Source: Arthonia radiata (Eukaryota > Ascomycota > Arthoniomycetes > Arthoniales > Arthoniaceae). Taken from it: 64,000 bases of DNA. The DNA lies in assembly GCA_002989075.1 (NCBI GenBank), contig PSQN01000017.1, positions 62,001-126,000 of the forward strand, read 5' to 3'. Made by a program: the position numbers and the translations under genes. Positions 32,757-45,576 of the stretch are shown here, in pieces (position 1 is the stretch's first letter; each line of letters starts with the position of its first letter). The notes beneath the pieces were generated by a model. The model was not told the DNA's origin. It made no database searches and was given only the letters and a program-made list of their open reading frames with translations.

Positions 32757-33959
32757 GACAGACACGATACTCACCTTCCAGTTGCAGCAGGAGCTACTGT
32801 TTGATTTCCAAGAATCGGATGGACAGTCTACCCCTGCTGAACGATTCGCTTGCGTGCATAGCGTGACCCTGTATATCTGGATATTCATGGTTGTGGCAAA
32901 TTCTGAAATGTGCTTTTTGGCTAGCAGATCTGCATGGCTACGTTGCCTGCCTGAATGGGTGGCTGGGAGGAACGGAGGTTGAACTACTGCAAGGAGAAAG
33001 GGAATGGACTTCATCAGCCTTCCAGGAACAATGGCCACCACCACCCCAGATAAAGTCACGGCTGACGGCCATCATCCAACAAAGACAGCAACAATAACAA
33101 TCCCCGAGTGCGACAGATCTTCAACCCTCTTCGGACCAGTGAACGCATTGAGCACGACCGAACCGAGGACTCGCCAGAGCCCGTGCGCACACCACCACTG
33201 TCAGGACGAGCGGCACCTCTAGCGCATCTGCGTCAATCAGACGGATCGATAACGGCGTGTGATCGCGAAAGCAAACGTCACCTCATCGGCCAGAGATACA
33301 AAATCCGGGGTAAAGTAGACCAGGGGGGTAACAGTCGAGATTGTTGGAATATGCACGACGCGTGACGTCTGACTTGGGGAACGCACGCCGAGTGGGCATT
33401 TTGGGACGAAGTAAGTCGCAGAGCTTCCTCTAGCTGTTTGCAACGCAGGGGCGAACCCTTGATGGAACGAGCAAGGACGTCCAGGAGCCGAGAGCAAAAA
33501 GGGAGCAGCTGGGACGATCCACCACACCTTGCTTGGCTCTGGTATGCTACATGGCGATGCGCCCTCGACGATGCGCTATGGGTGGGGTCTTTCATCTTCT
33601 TCGCCGTCTTGCAGCGCTCAAGTCTACTTTCCAGCCTCAGTCGACCGCACGCGCGCATTGGGAGGATTGAACGACTGGCTGACACGGGCGCTGTAGCAAG
33701 AGAAGACGACTCCTGTCTCAGCCGAGTGGTCTGACTGATTCAACAGCCGCGTTTCACGCTAACACGAGACGCGCTAAACCTTACCCTAGCCGATCACTGC
33801 CGACCAATCACGCCTCCCTCCACCTCGAATCTTCAACACGACGATACAGCAAAAAGCGCCGGACAGCGCTGCGCAGGGAGCCGGCCAGGCAATAAGAGAG
33901 CAGCAGATCCTCGAACGGCTCATCTCTCCAGCAAATTCACCTTCTCTTTGTGCGTCCTG
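32757..33959. other. Unresolved spacer, possible exons on minus strand
   Basis: Holds several partly open minus-strand frames that may belong with the frame at 32387-32756, but no consistent spliced model was found. The right part up to 33959 probably carries the cyclin gene promoter. Confidence 0.3.
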
Positions 33960-34685
33960 AACCGGGTTGAGATTGATATTGACTATCAGTCCGCTCCTCG
34001 CGCAGCCTTACGCTTCCGCACCCTCCCTCCCACCCCCCCGTGACACTGCACCCCTCCCGCTTGGCCCTTCCTTCGTTTTTAATACCACCTTGCAAGTTGC
34101 AAGTCTCCCTTCTTGGACTCCACCCGTCTTTTTATCATCCCCGTGGTGCTTCACCAAAAAGTCCCTCCCTCCTGCAGGCTACACAGGAAAGGGCAGTACA
34201 CTCTTTTCCAGCTACCACCTGGGCCACCACTGGACGCCTGCCTCTCCCTTCAGTCGTCGTTCAGTTACATTCGTTCTTCGACAGTCCTTCTTTACAGCGC
34301 TCTGGACGCAACCCTCCGAGCAGTCCACCATCTATCAACTCCGCAGGTTCGGGGCCATTCCAGCAACATTCTTCCAGCAGACAGATTTCTGTTTAGACCA
34401 TACGGCTTTTATCATTTCACTGCAACTTTCACTACAGCCTAACAGGCATTCAGAAGCCTACACAGGTCTCTTCTGACCAGGCTCGCTTCGGCTGTCCGGA
34501 TACTCTCTGGTGCCCCATTGTCTCCACAGCGAATACTCACAATAGGAACAATAGCCGTCAATCCGTGTCTTCACAACTTGTTGGGCCAGTGAGAGGGGTG
34601 CTACCATCAACTCCTTCGCTTTTCGTCACGGTGCTCTCCTAAACTTCCTCCGGCAGGAAGAACGAAGCCTCCACACTCCATCGTC
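33960..34685 (+). promoter_or_regulatory. Pyrimidine-rich leader/promoter of the cyclin gene
   Basis: About 725 bases of CT-rich plus-strand sequence with C runs. It looks like a long 5' UTR and promoter region. A 169-codon open frame from 33967 starts only at TTG and has leader-like composition, so I do not call it a gene. Confidence 0.45.
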
Positions 34686-35969
34686 ATGGCATCATCAACA
34701 TCCTTCACGAAGCAGAACAAGGCGGCGCTCGATTACTTCGTTCACCTTCCAGTCAGCCGCGAGATGATCAATCATCTGGCGAAGAAGGCTGGCGAAGTCA
34801 TCCGCTGCGAAGTTTCATCTACAAGCTCAGAAGCTCAGCAAAAGGGCTTGCCACCCACACCACCTGCAACTCCTCCCCAGCAGCCAGCCGATCCCACTCT
34901 CCCGTCGGTAGAGGAGTTCATCATGTCTCTTGTGCAGCAGTCTCACGTGCAAGTTCCCACTCTCATGACCACGTTGGTCTACTTGAGCAGACTTCAAGCA
35001 CGTCTACCACCAGTGGCCAAGGGCATGCGTTGCACTGTGCACCGCATCTTCCTGGCAGCATTGATCTTGGCTGCGAAGAACCTCAACGACTCATCACCCA
35101 AGAACAAGCACTGGGCGCGGTATACAGCCGTTCCTGGCTACGATCGCTTCAGTTTTTCCACTAACGAGGTCAATCTCATGGAGAAGCAGTTACTCTTCCT
35201 CCTCGACTGGGACATGCGAGTCACTCAAGACGACCTCTACATTCACTTCGAGCCATTCCTCGCCCCAATCCGCCGGTGGCAGCAAGAGCAAGCAGTCGCC
35301 AAGCAGCGCAAGGCGGCGATGCGTGAAGAGCTTAGGGAGCGGGAGCGGGAGCATGAGCGACAGAAGCGTCTACAAGAACACCAGCGATCGCAAGCTATGC
35401 TCCACATCGTCCACGCTCAGCGCCAGCAGCGCTTCGAGCGCGAGCAGAGCTACGATTCACCTCGCAGCGACTCTGCCTACTCCGTCGAGAGTGACAACTA
35501 CTACAATCCACCACGACGAGCGTACGTCAAGCAGCCATACAACGCGCGTTCATCGTCACTGCTGCGGGACTTCTCACGCACACCGTCCTTGTCACCTCCC
35601 GGTCGATCTGAGTCGAGTTTGGCGTCTCAGACACAGTCAGAAGCTAGCAACTCGCCGGCGTCGTCATTGGCGTCACTCTCACGGTACCACGCCAATTACT
35701 CTTCAGCTGATCTTTGCGAGCCGATGATTGCCAACTCTTACCAGGCTGAGACGGCGGCTACAGTTGGCATGCCGTCTGTGGTGCACGTGCGCTCCAACTC
35801 TGGCAAACACCCACAGTTGCCCTTGCCAATCGAGGAAATCTCTAAACCATCGAAGAAGGCTCGCGTTGGAGGTAATCTTTTCACGCGATTCCTCGGGCAA
35901 ACGGGCATGTATCCAAAGCACGGTATGCCAACGGCAATGCAACCTACTCACACCACATCGGTATGTTGA
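34686..35969 (+). CDS. Pho85-type (PCL) cyclin
   Basis: A 427-aa cyclin, partner of a Pho85-like kinase, close in style to yeast Pcl1/Pcl2/Clg1 and Aspergillus PclA. The N-terminus ([21 protein letters not shown]) is typical of PCLs. The cyclin box is at about residues 75-185, with [44 protein letters not shown] and [24 protein letters not shown] basic, Gln-rich helix then a Ser/Pro-rich tail follow, with many S/T-P sites. The tail may be spliced differently: GTATGT at 35961 could be a donor to an acceptor at 36043, giving a C-terminus that ends at 36100 instead of VC-stop. Confidence 0.9.
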   Translation: MASSTSFTKQNKAALDYFVHLPVSREMINHLAKKAGEVIRCEVSSTSSEAQQKGLPPTPPATPPQQPADPTLPSVEEFIMSLVQQSHVQVPTLMTTLVYLSRLQARLPPVAKGMRCTVHRIFLAALILAAKNLNDSSPKNKHWARYTAVPGYDRFSFSTNEVNLMEKQLLFLLDWDMRVTQDDLYIHFEPFLAPIRRWQQEQAVAKQRKAAMREELREREREHERQKRLQEHQRSQAMLHIVHAQRQQRFEREQSYDSPRSDSAYSVESDNYYNPPRRAYVKQPYNARSSSLLRDFSRTPSLSPPGRSESSLASQTQSEASNSPASSLASLSRYHANYSSADLCEPMIANSYQAETAATVGMPSVVHVRSNSGKHPQLPLPIEEISKPSKKARVGGNLFTRFLGQTGMYPKHGMPTAMQPTHTTSVC

Positions 35970-36846
35970 GGATGTACCAGGAGCTGCGACAATGATCATG
36001 TCCATTTTCTCCCGCATCCGGAATACCAACGTGTTTGACACAGGATGTCGAACCATTCATTGAGATACGACTCATGACATCGGGTCCGGCTTGGGTATGA
36101 CAACTCCCCCGTACTGCATGTCACTTCACTTCAACAACTATCATGGACGCCAGTCGTCCCCAATGATCACTCCTTGGCTTGAACGCCTATCCAATCCTTT
36201 CCTAAATTTCCCAATTTCGTACCCATGTTGATCCACTCAACTATGATACCCAAATCGACCGGTGTCAGCAGAGCCGAGGACATGAGATCAACATCCATGA
36301 CGAATAATGACGAGCATAGCTGGAGACGAACGAGGTTGATGGACGATGGAACGAGATCTGAAAAGCATCTATGAGGTGAAAATCAGATGCTATGGAGGCG
36401 AGGGGAAGCACAGAGGGAACGCTCGAAGGAGCTGCGATACTAGAGCTGCGCATATTCGCGAATGAATGAGAAAGCCTCGCATGATCACGACTCGTACTTT
36501 GCCCCATCAGTCTCTTTCAAGATGCGTGCGTAGTGAATCAATCGGACTGCCTGGTATCGGCGGAATTCAGGGCCACCGTTCCCGCCCCGCGACGTCACCA
36601 CTCGAGAGCTAGCTGCATCCTTCGTCGGATCCTGAATTGTGCTCTCGTTCCTCCACGGCACCGACGGAGCTTTCAAACCCCCATAAAGGAGCGGAGGGCC
36701 CCAAAGTCGCGTTCTTGGAAGCTCCTGACCTGTGTTTACTTTAAAGAGCTGCTACAGAGGCCTCGTAACATCTGCGTTTCCCTGGGACTCGTCAAGTTGG
36801 AGCACCTCGACCTCTGCATACACTCTCCACAACCACGAGGTTTACA
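35970..36846. other. Spacer, 0.9 kb
   Basis: Contains the 3' UTR (or possible last exon) of the cyclin gene and the promoter of the DUF1295 gene. No separate gene recognised. Confidence 0.4.
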
Positions 36847-37896
36847 ATGCCGCTCCTACACTCCCTCCTCCATGCCACTAACTTCAGCAACCCTTTCCTC
36901 CGCACACTCATTCCCTCCGTCACCACCGCCTTCGGCATCCAAGCCGCAGTAGCGATCCCCTCCATCGTTTTCCAATCGGAGCGCTTCTACGATGTCTCAG
37001 GTACGTCCCACCACCGACACTCCTCCGCCTTGTTCTCCATACCCAGCCCTGGATCATCTACTCACAATCGCACAGGCTCCGTGACCTATCTCGCCTGCAC
37101 AGCCCTCTCCCTCTACCTCCCTACGCTCCGGGCGCGCGCCCTCAACCCAGGCAATCCCTCGCCCTTCCCCTCCATCCTCGGCGCCCTGCGCGGCGCGCCC
37201 AACGCCGGGCTCAACTGGCGACAAATCGCGCTCTCCGCCGCCGTCTCCATCTGGGCGACCCGCCTCGGCTCCTTCCTCTTCAGCCGGATCAGTTCGGAAA
37301 ATGGGCGCGACTCGAGATTCGATAATATCCGAGGAAGCGTGCCCAAGTTCTTTGGCGCGTTCATGGCGCAGGCGACGTGGGTGAGTTTGTGCCTCATGCC
37401 GGTACTGGCGGTCAATTCGTTGCCGCTGAGCGCGTTCCCGGCGGGTCTGGGGTTGGGATTGGTGGATATCGTGGGGCTGGCGCTGTATGTGGGGGGCATT
37501 ACGTTTGAGGCGACCGCGGACAAGCAGAAGAGTAAGTGGATGGCTGAGAAGCGGGAGAAGAAGCACAGTGAGGAGTTCTTGACGCGAGGTCTGTGGGGAA
37601 AGAGCCGGCACCCGAATTACTTTGGCGAGGTCACGCTGTGGACGGGTATTGCGACCACGGCTGCGGGGTGTCTTGCTTCGGGCCAGGGTCTGGCTGGTGT
37701 AGGATTGGGTACGGGTGTGGGAGGCTTGCTGGTGAGTCTGGCGCTGGCGGGTGTGAGCCCGGCATTCACAAGTCTGTTGCTGTTCAAGGTCAGCGGCATT
37801 CCAATGAGCGAGAAGAAGTATGATGAGCGCTTCAAGGACAACAAGGACTATCAGAAGTGGAAGAGGGAGGTGCCTATGTTCTTCCCGAAGCTGTAG
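36847..37896 (+). CDS. DUF1295 / steroid 5-alpha reductase-like membrane protein
   Basis: Multi-span membrane protein of 324 aa after removing an intron at 37001-37075. The intron has GTACGT, a ctcac branch and cacag, and is 75 nt without a stop, so an unspliced 349-aa form stays in frame. Conserved family sequence resumes directly across the splice (RFYDVSG to SVTYLACTALSLYLP). Hallmarks are FEATADKQKSKW, then GLWGKSRHPNYFGEVTLWTG near residue 240, and the C-terminal YDERFKDNKDYQKWKR. Family members are reductase-like enzymes acting on sterols or fatty chains; the substrate here is unknown. Confidence 0.88.
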   Translation: MPLLHSLLHATNFSNPFLRTLIPSVTTAFGIQAAVAIPSIVFQSERFYDVSGTSHHRHSSALFSIPSPGSSTHNRTGSVTYLACTALSLYLPTLRARALNPGNPSPFPSILGALRGAPNAGLNWRQIALSAAVSIWATRLGSFLFSRISSENGRDSRFDNIRGSVPKFFGAFMAQATWVSLCLMPVLAVNSLPLSAFPAGLGLGLVDIVGLALYVGGITFEATADKQKSKWMAEKREKKHSEEFLTRGLWGKSRHPNYFGEVTLWTGIATTAAGCLASGQGLAGVGLGTGVGGLLVSLALAGVSPAFTSLLLFKVSGIPMSEKKYDERFKDNKDYQKWKREVPMFFPKL

Positions 37897-38397
37897 ACTC
37901 GACGATAGGGAAGCTATTTTGATGGGTGGAGTCTCGAGTCCGTGCAATTCAGCTACGGCTCCAGTCTTACGGTCACGAACGAACGGACTGGTATAGCTAG
38001 CTTCCCAGCGCTCTTCCTCACAACTACGAATCGAGTTTCTAAGAATTGGCGGACGAAGCATGAGGACAAATTCGAATCAGTAGTCAAGGTTGTACAGCTC
38101 AAAGTTACAACGAGCACCTGGAGTGAACTCGAAAGCAAGAGTAATGGTAAAGTCACAAGCGTCGGGGAGCATTTGTTGATGCTATCCTCGGCGACCGCCT
38201 CGCTTGGAGACTGTGATACCGCAGACCGTGCTACGCCTCTGCCTCAGTCGAAACGGTCAATCTCTTGATATCTCTCCGATCCAACGGGCTCTCCCTTAAT
38301 CATGCAACCAGGTGGTTTTGTTGCTCTTCGTCAAATTTGTCGTATGTGTGGTCTCGCTCGTAACGCTCGTCAAAAAGTTCACTATCCATACTTCTCC
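37897..38397. other. Convergent 3' spacer
   Basis: 500 bases between convergent genes; presumably their 3' UTRs. No gene seen. Confidence 0.45.
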
Positions 38398-39544
38398 TCA
38401 TGAGTCACCGTTGACCCCATTCACACCGTTTACACCGTTTGTCCCATCGTCTTCACCGTAGTCGACACCATACTGCCTCCGAATCCTCTCGTCCTCTCTT
38501 GCGATGGCTGCGGCTTCTGTCTCCGCTCGCATCTTCGCCAGATTCCACACATCATCGTTATCATCGTCGTCACTGTCCTCATCCTCGCTCGCCTCGTAGC
38601 CACCAGCCTCAAACAATGCTCTTCCGCTGGCATCTTTGGCCTTCTTTGCCTCTTCCTCTGCTTGCTTCTTGTCAACACGCTCCTTCTTCCACTTCTCAAA
38701 CGTATCGTTTGTCACTGGCGTCAGATTTCCAGAGAGCTTGTGTCTCTCCGTTTCTAGCCAATCTTCGAGTGTAAGTGTATTCAGCGGGGATTTGTCGTGC
38801 AGTGCTTTCTCTGCGGCTCGCTGCTCCTTGGTCTTGAGCACGAACCCTGGTGGCAGCGAGTGCTTGTATTTGCATTGGTCGCCGCCATTCGGACATTGCC
38901 AGAACCACCCATATTTGCCGTTCTCGACAGCCTCGATAAAGTATTTGCAGACTACAAACCACTCTCATTAGCCGCATTCCCAAGAAACGTAAAAAAACAC
39001 AGCACTCACCTTTGTCCGTGGTCGTCTTCGGATTGCCGTGCTTGCTCATCACCACGCTCCTCAACTTCGCCTCATCCCAATCCGCCATGTCGTCCTTCTT
39101 CTTCTTTTCTTGCTCCCCATTCTCTCCCTCCTCGTCCTCATCCTCACGTCCATCCACGTACAAATTACGCTTCTCCGTCTTCCGCTCTACATCCATATTA
39201 TGACTGAATTTGCATTTTTTTCCCTTCTCACAGTGCCCCTTCTTATAGAATTGGCACAGCACCGTCTTGGGATCAACGCCAAACGGCACCTTCTGCGTCT
39301 GCACCGGCTTGAAGAGCTCCGCGGTGTCCTTGCGGGCCTGCTCGGCGGCGTCTTTCTCTTTCTGCTTCTGAGCTTTCTCGGCTTCTTTCCGCTTGGCCTC
39401 GGCAGACTTGTTAGATGCTGATTGCGCCTCGAGCTGTTTGATTTGCCGCTGAGCGGCGCCGCCCTTTTTGTTCTTCATGCCGAATGTCTTGTCGAGGGGC
39501 GCCTTGGAAGACTTGGGCTTTTCTTCCTTTTTCTTGGGAGGCAT
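38398..39544 (-). CDS. TMA46: CCCH zinc-finger, DRG-family regulatory protein (Tma46)
   Basis: Ribosome-associated partner of the GTPase Rbg1/DRG1. 362 aa from two exons (intron 38952-39009). A Lys/Ala-rich start (MPPKKKEEKPKSSKAPLDKTFGMKNKKG) is typical. Finger one is CQFYKKGHCEKGKKCKFSH (C-x7-C-x5-C-x3-H); finger two starts VCKYFIEAV, spaced wider, and ends in CKYKH. Then comes the DFRP-type LTLEDWLETERHKL motif. The tail is acidic and ends in NGV repeats. The start is the ATG at 39544. It is divergent from OST4. Confidence 0.95.
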
Positions 39545-40114
39545 CACGATTGGGTGGGCGAGTAAGAACTAGAGAATCGAAGCGCGCCAATAAGGGCTAT
39601 AGTGGCAGCTTGGTGGGCCTATGCGAGGAGATGCAGTTCCAAAATGGTCTTGTGTATGCTGTACAATCTCAAGATAGTTCAAGGTGCGTGTGAAGAGCGT
39701 GCGAGCTGAGGTGAAGGCAATAGTGGCAGGTGTAGGAGTATTGACGAGGCATGACGAGCTGGCATCAAACGTGGTGGGGAAGGCAAATCGGGGCCTTTTC
39801 CTGCCTACCCTGTTGACGTGGAACGACTTCAACACGTCGATTCACACGCTGGTTAGCATTCAAGTCATTCTCTACACCTCGAACGCCCTTGACAGCCCTA
39901 TCTTGTCGATTTTTGACTCACGGAACAAGGTCTTCGTGGGAATCTCATCCACAGCAGCCATCTTCGTCCTCGTCGAGTCACAATCGTCCTGTCTCTACCG
40001 AGCCAAGTCACACGAAGGCTTGACCACCCAAAACCGTTCCAGAATTCCACCGTACATTGGTTGCGCTCAATTACTGCGCAGCCGAACCGAGCCAAATACA
40101 TCGCGGTGACAACC
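39545..40114. other. Divergent promoter region, TMA46/OST4
   Basis: 570 bases between the divergent TMA46 and OST4 genes. An open frame at 39684-40109 on the plus strand has no recognisable domain and probably overlaps the OST4 leader. Confidence 0.45.
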
Positions 40115-40285
40115 ATGATTTCGGACAACGACCTTTACAGTCTCGCCGTCTTTCTTGGGTCAATGGCGATGCTCCTCACAATTGGATACCATTTCTTGGA
40201 AGTGAATGCGAAGGATGACAGCGATTCGAAGATAGGCTCAGGAGCGGTTGCGCTGGAAGCGAAGAAAAGCAAGGCAGTGAGCTAA
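40115..40285 (+). CDS. OST4: Oligosaccharyltransferase subunit Ost4
   Basis: A 56-aa, single-span ER membrane protein of the N-glycosylation oligosaccharyltransferase complex. It starts MISDNDLYSLAVFLGSMAML, very close to the family signature MISDxxLYxLAIFLG, followed by YHFLEVNA at the membrane end. A Lys/Ser-rich tail of about 20 residues is longer than the 36-aa yeast protein, a common fungal feature. It is small enough to be missed by length cut-offs. Single exon, ATG at 40115. Confidence 0.92.
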   Translation: MISDNDLYSLAVFLGSMAMLLTIGYHFLEVNAKDDSDSKIGSGAVALEAKKSKAVS

Positions 40286-40505
40286 GCGGTTGCTCGAGAC
40301 ACGCTCATGGAAATAATGGACATCCTGAACTTCAAAAGAGCATTGAAGGGCGTCGTGCTGCTAAGAGAATCGTATGCCATCATACGCTACGGGCATCGGG
40401 CGCATTATGGGAATGAGACGTGGTGGACAAGCGGAACCGCGGGACAATTCCTTTGAGAACGTTGTGTACGATTGAATGAGATAGGGGACGTGCGGAGGAC
40501 AATCT
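40286..40505. other. Short convergent spacer
   Basis: 220 bases between OST4 and NOP53 ends. Nothing seen. Confidence 0.4.
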
Positions 40506-41843
40506 CTACGCTTTGTCCAGTGTCCAGTCCTTGTACGACCACTTCTCGGTGCCTTTTCGGCGCGGCTTCTTCTGCATGGGCAAGGGCGTCCGACCTTCAG
40601 TCTTGCCCTGGAGGATCATGGTTCGATACCTGTCTTTGAGCAGGTTTCCTTCAGGCCTCAATAGACGTAGGGAGTCTTGCAGCTCGTCCGGCAATACAAG
40701 TTCCAGATTTCGATCTGGCGCTTTCCACTTCTTGCCCAATCGTGGCCGCTTTGCAAGGCCGACATTCTCCTGGTCGTCAGCAATACCCATCTCTTCGTCG
40801 CTGCTAAACCCGTCGAATGTCTGGTTGTGGACACGTTGTCGATGCTCTTGCTGAGCAGCCCTACTGATCGTCTCGAGCTGGCGCTCTTGCTTCTCACGCA
40901 GTTTCATGTTAGCGTTATGCCGCTCTAGCGCCTCGGTCGCCTTTCTTCTCTTGACCTTGTTTCGCTCAGCAGGCGTCTTACGCTCAGGTCGTCTCGCCTT
41001 CAACATGGCCTCGTCCGGCTCGCTTTGAAAGCCTTCCCACTCGCTCTCATACTCGCTCATGACGGCTCTGTCTTTCTCATCGCGATCAGCTTCTGCTGCT
41101 ATAATTGCTGCACGTTCTGCCTTCTCACGCTCCTCTGTCTCCCGACGCCGCCGTTCTTTCTCTGCTGCCACTTCTTCATCACCGGCTTGCTCGATTAAGT
41201 TGGACCAGGCTTCAAAGTCTGGGTTGTAGCTTCTACCAGCATGGGGTTTGGGTACGCTGGGTAATGCACGACCAGTCACTGTCATTGGCAAGGGCTTTTC
41301 TCGCAGCGTCTTAGGCTCATGTGGTCGAGGAGCGGCATCCAGAAAGGTTTGATTTGGATCAATCTCTTTGACGGTGGGCGTTTCCCAAGGATCGTAAGCG
41401 GCGTCCTCAGACGCTTCGATCACGCTCTGGCTAGCAGCACTGCCGCCGCTGTTCGCCAGTCGCCAGAGTCTCGCCCGCTCTTTCGCAGAAATACCAGCAT
41501 CCCTTTTCCTCTTCAACACTCCATCTGTGACAGCAGGGTTGCTGGTCTTTCTCGCCTCCACGACCGGGATTTTTGATCGTACGGCGAGGATTTCGTCGGC
41601 TTTGAGTTTGCCATGTCGCTTTTCGGCGCGAAGTCGGACTGCCTCATTGCCAGCCGTGTCTGTTTGATACAGCTCATTGCCGGACAAGTCGTTGATGAGC
41701 TGGCCTCCAGTCTGACGGTAGTCCTCCCGGGCGGATTCAAGACCAGATGTGACTGGCTCAATATCGACGTTTTTGCGCCATGCTCGCTTGCCTTTGCGAG
41801 ACGGCTGATTGTGTGTTGCCGGAGCCGTGAGTACGGCCGCCAT
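40506..41843 (-). CDS. NOP53: Ribosome biogenesis protein Nop53
   Basis: Nucleolar adaptor that brings the exosome to 60S precursors for 5.8S rRNA maturation. Intronless, 445 aa, highly charged. The start SRKGKRAWRKNVDIEPVTSG matches the conserved exosome-linked N-terminus, followed by NELYQTDTAG, a long Glu/Arg helix and a basic end KWKAPDRNLELVLPDELQDSLRLLRPEGNLLKDRY, the family's C-terminal signature. The start is the ATG at 41843; the longer frame begins only at a TTG. Confidence 0.94.
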   Translation of the reverse strand: MAAVLTAPATHNQPSRKGKRAWRKNVDIEPVTSGLESAREDYRQTGGQLINDLSGNELYQTDTAGNEAVRLRAEKRHGKLKADEILAVRSKIPVVEARKTSNPAVTDGVLKRKRDAGISAKERARLWRLANSGGSAASQSVIEASEDAAYDPWETPTVKEIDPNQTFLDAAPRPHEPKTLREKPLPMTVTGRALPSVPKPHAGRSYNPDFEAWSNLIEQAGDEEVAAEKERRRRETEEREKAERAAIIAAEADRDEKDRAVMSEYESEWEGFQSEPDEAMLKARRPERKTPAERNKVKRRKATEALERHNANMKLREKQERQLETISRAAQQEHRQRVHNQTFDGFSSDEEMGIADDQENVGLAKRPRLGKKWKAPDRNLELVLPDELQDSLRLLRPEGNLLKDRYRTMILQGKTEGRTPLPMQKKPRRKGTEKWSYKDWTLDKA

Positions 41844-43146
<1,303 letters not shown>

Positions 43147-45576
43147 ATTGTGCACAGCGCATGGATAGGCGGCATGTCTATAACGATTACGATTCAGCAT
43201 CTGGCGTTAGGTGCGAGCGATTGAAGAGTACACCTCCCTGCAAATAGACATCGAAGTGGAATAGCAACGCGTGCGTAAAGCACCCACGATGTACAGACCA
43301 AACAATCTTCACGTAACTCCTCTGCCATTGGAATAGGTGCTTCTGCGCTTGGTACCGCAGCGCGCATAGTAGTACTGAGGCTTACCCGAAGTGTAGCGAA
43401 ACCGAAATGGACTCTGCAGAGCCTGCCAAGATAGGTTGCCGGTACACAGAATAATACGTACAACAACAATCGCCGAGTCTTCCCATATGATTGTGTTCCA
43501 TTCGAGAATCGTCAAACTAATGTTGGATGGAGGGCGCGGGCCGTCACGATCAATATCGCAAGCTTATATGCCCTATGCGTAGGCTCTGCGGATTCCTTTC
43601 AGGTAGCAATCTATACTGATAGAAACTTTAAGCAGGACGAACAGGTTTATGCTAGCGATTGTGAACCGGAAGAACTTAGCATCACGTTAACTCTACTGTG
43701 CTGTAAAAGTCATGCACGCGCTTCAACAAGTCAGCCAAGATACCTACAGACGCGTGTCTACCTGCGAACCTCTGACGGATCGCCTTTGTAATTCGATTTG
43801 AGACTAGCAATCGCTCTTTGAGATCCTCGCGTTTCTATCAATTCTTTTGAGCGGGCGTGTTTTGCTTTTCGCCGATGAGAGAGCGTCTAGCACTGCGCAT
43901 TCGGTTCTCCATCGCCGCCAGAGCCGATCAGGCAGCGAAGCTTCGAAATGCGGCCTCTTAACATGTTGGTGAACGCACACGAAGCTGAAGATCGTACTGT
44001 TCCTTTTTTTACTTGAATATCATGTTTTCTCTTTATGCTGACAACGAACTGACTGCTCTGCCAATAGAAATTGAGATCGCCATCATCGAGAGCAACATTG
44101 GGCCCTAAAAGGTCGAGCGAGTGACTTACGCGAGGGAGGTATGAAGTGACTTCGGCTCGGAGTCCTAATCGGCTTGAACTTCGGGGCCTGTTCGTTTCAA
44201 GAGTGAAGTCGAAGTGCTGATCAGGAGGAGCGTGTGCACGGCCCACAATTTCCGAGCTTAGCAGTATGGCAGGATATGCCGAAATCGGTAATTTCGCTGA
44301 TCGCTGCACACAATTTCTACAGACAACGGACCTCTACTTTCCTTCGTTCAACCAAGGTAACTTGTCAGCCTCTTTTAGTACACATCTCCACCGCTAAATG
44401 GTTATGCTTTCGCTAATCTGGCTCAATGGGCGATGCTTCACGGCCGCTACGGGCCTTCCGTAGCAACACATCACATCTCCAAAAAATTTGGACTGGTACG
44501 CACCCCTACAGCAAACCCTTCTCTCGGTCGCATATCCCTCTGATGAACCGGCACTGGGCTCCGACAGTATGCAATAGACGCAGCTGGTCTTGATGGACAA
44601 GCCACTTTTGTGACAGGCCTCAGAAACCTCGTCCACTGAGCAGGGTTTCCGAGCGACAAAGTATACGATGAGCACCAACAGATTGCGTACTGACTTCTCT
44701 TGTAGCACCCCCTTGAGTCTTTCTCAGCGGGTTAAACACTTGTGGTAAGCACTCAAGTGTTCATTACGCTCTTTTTCTATGATGAACAAATAGATGACGA
44801 GTCTGATACGAGTTATCGATGCGGACACAACTTTTCTACCATTCATGCATTTGTCTGAGAAATGTTACCAATCATCAAACAGGATTTTGGCTTGGGACCT
44901 CCGCTGACTCACCCTGAGCAGGCCGAGTATGCTACGAACCCGATGAACACGATTTTGAGTCCGATCCTGCCCAGGGCGCCATGCGCATGGTAAGTCCGAC
45001 TCCAGCATTGCTCACATTATCGTTTGATGAACATTCTCAATGACAAGCATATGTCCTAGCCGCTTCGTCGGCGAAGAGGAGACGTTGTATTCACACTCTG
45101 ACGCCCATTTATGTTGCCTATTTATCATTATCAGTTTGAGCGAACTGACACTGATGTTTGCCTAGGTTGTAGCCTTCGACTGAATAAGTCGGCGCACTTT
45201 CCATCACGCGTCAAGCACCACGGTGAGCTTATCCTCTTTCCTCATCTTCAACCTTCTTCAATGATGATATTATCTTTATCTCACGACGGTCAACGTAGCC
45301 TTTGGCTTTGACGATAACGCCTGTGACAAGGCATACATCTGATCTCAACACGTCCTCCACGCTTTGCAGATTTGCCATAGATGAGCTTAAGCTGACAATG
45401 GTCATACAGACCAAGCAGCATGCCGTACGTTTTGCGCGCCGCTGAATAAAGCTTCTTGGCCCCAGCGTCACTGGCTATAAGGAGCCAGTCATCGAGTTCA
45501 GACGTCGCTGTTAGGGAAATGGGCTTGCTCTCATGACGCTATTTCGATTTGTTCCGTACTACATCCGGGGAAGGAA
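43147..45576. other. Gene-poor spacer, 2.4 kb
   Basis: No gene recognised on either strand. The longest frames, such as the minus-strand 43887-44309, lack domains, and no repeats were noticed. It is one of the longer blanks in this otherwise dense half. Confidence 0.4.

Noticed and set aside
33967-34476. 169-codon plus frame before the cyclin
   Set aside because: Starts at TTG and has pyrimidine-rich leader composition.
37054-38061. 335-codon minus-strand frame
   Set aside because: Antisense to the DUF1295 gene, low-complexity and Arg-rich.
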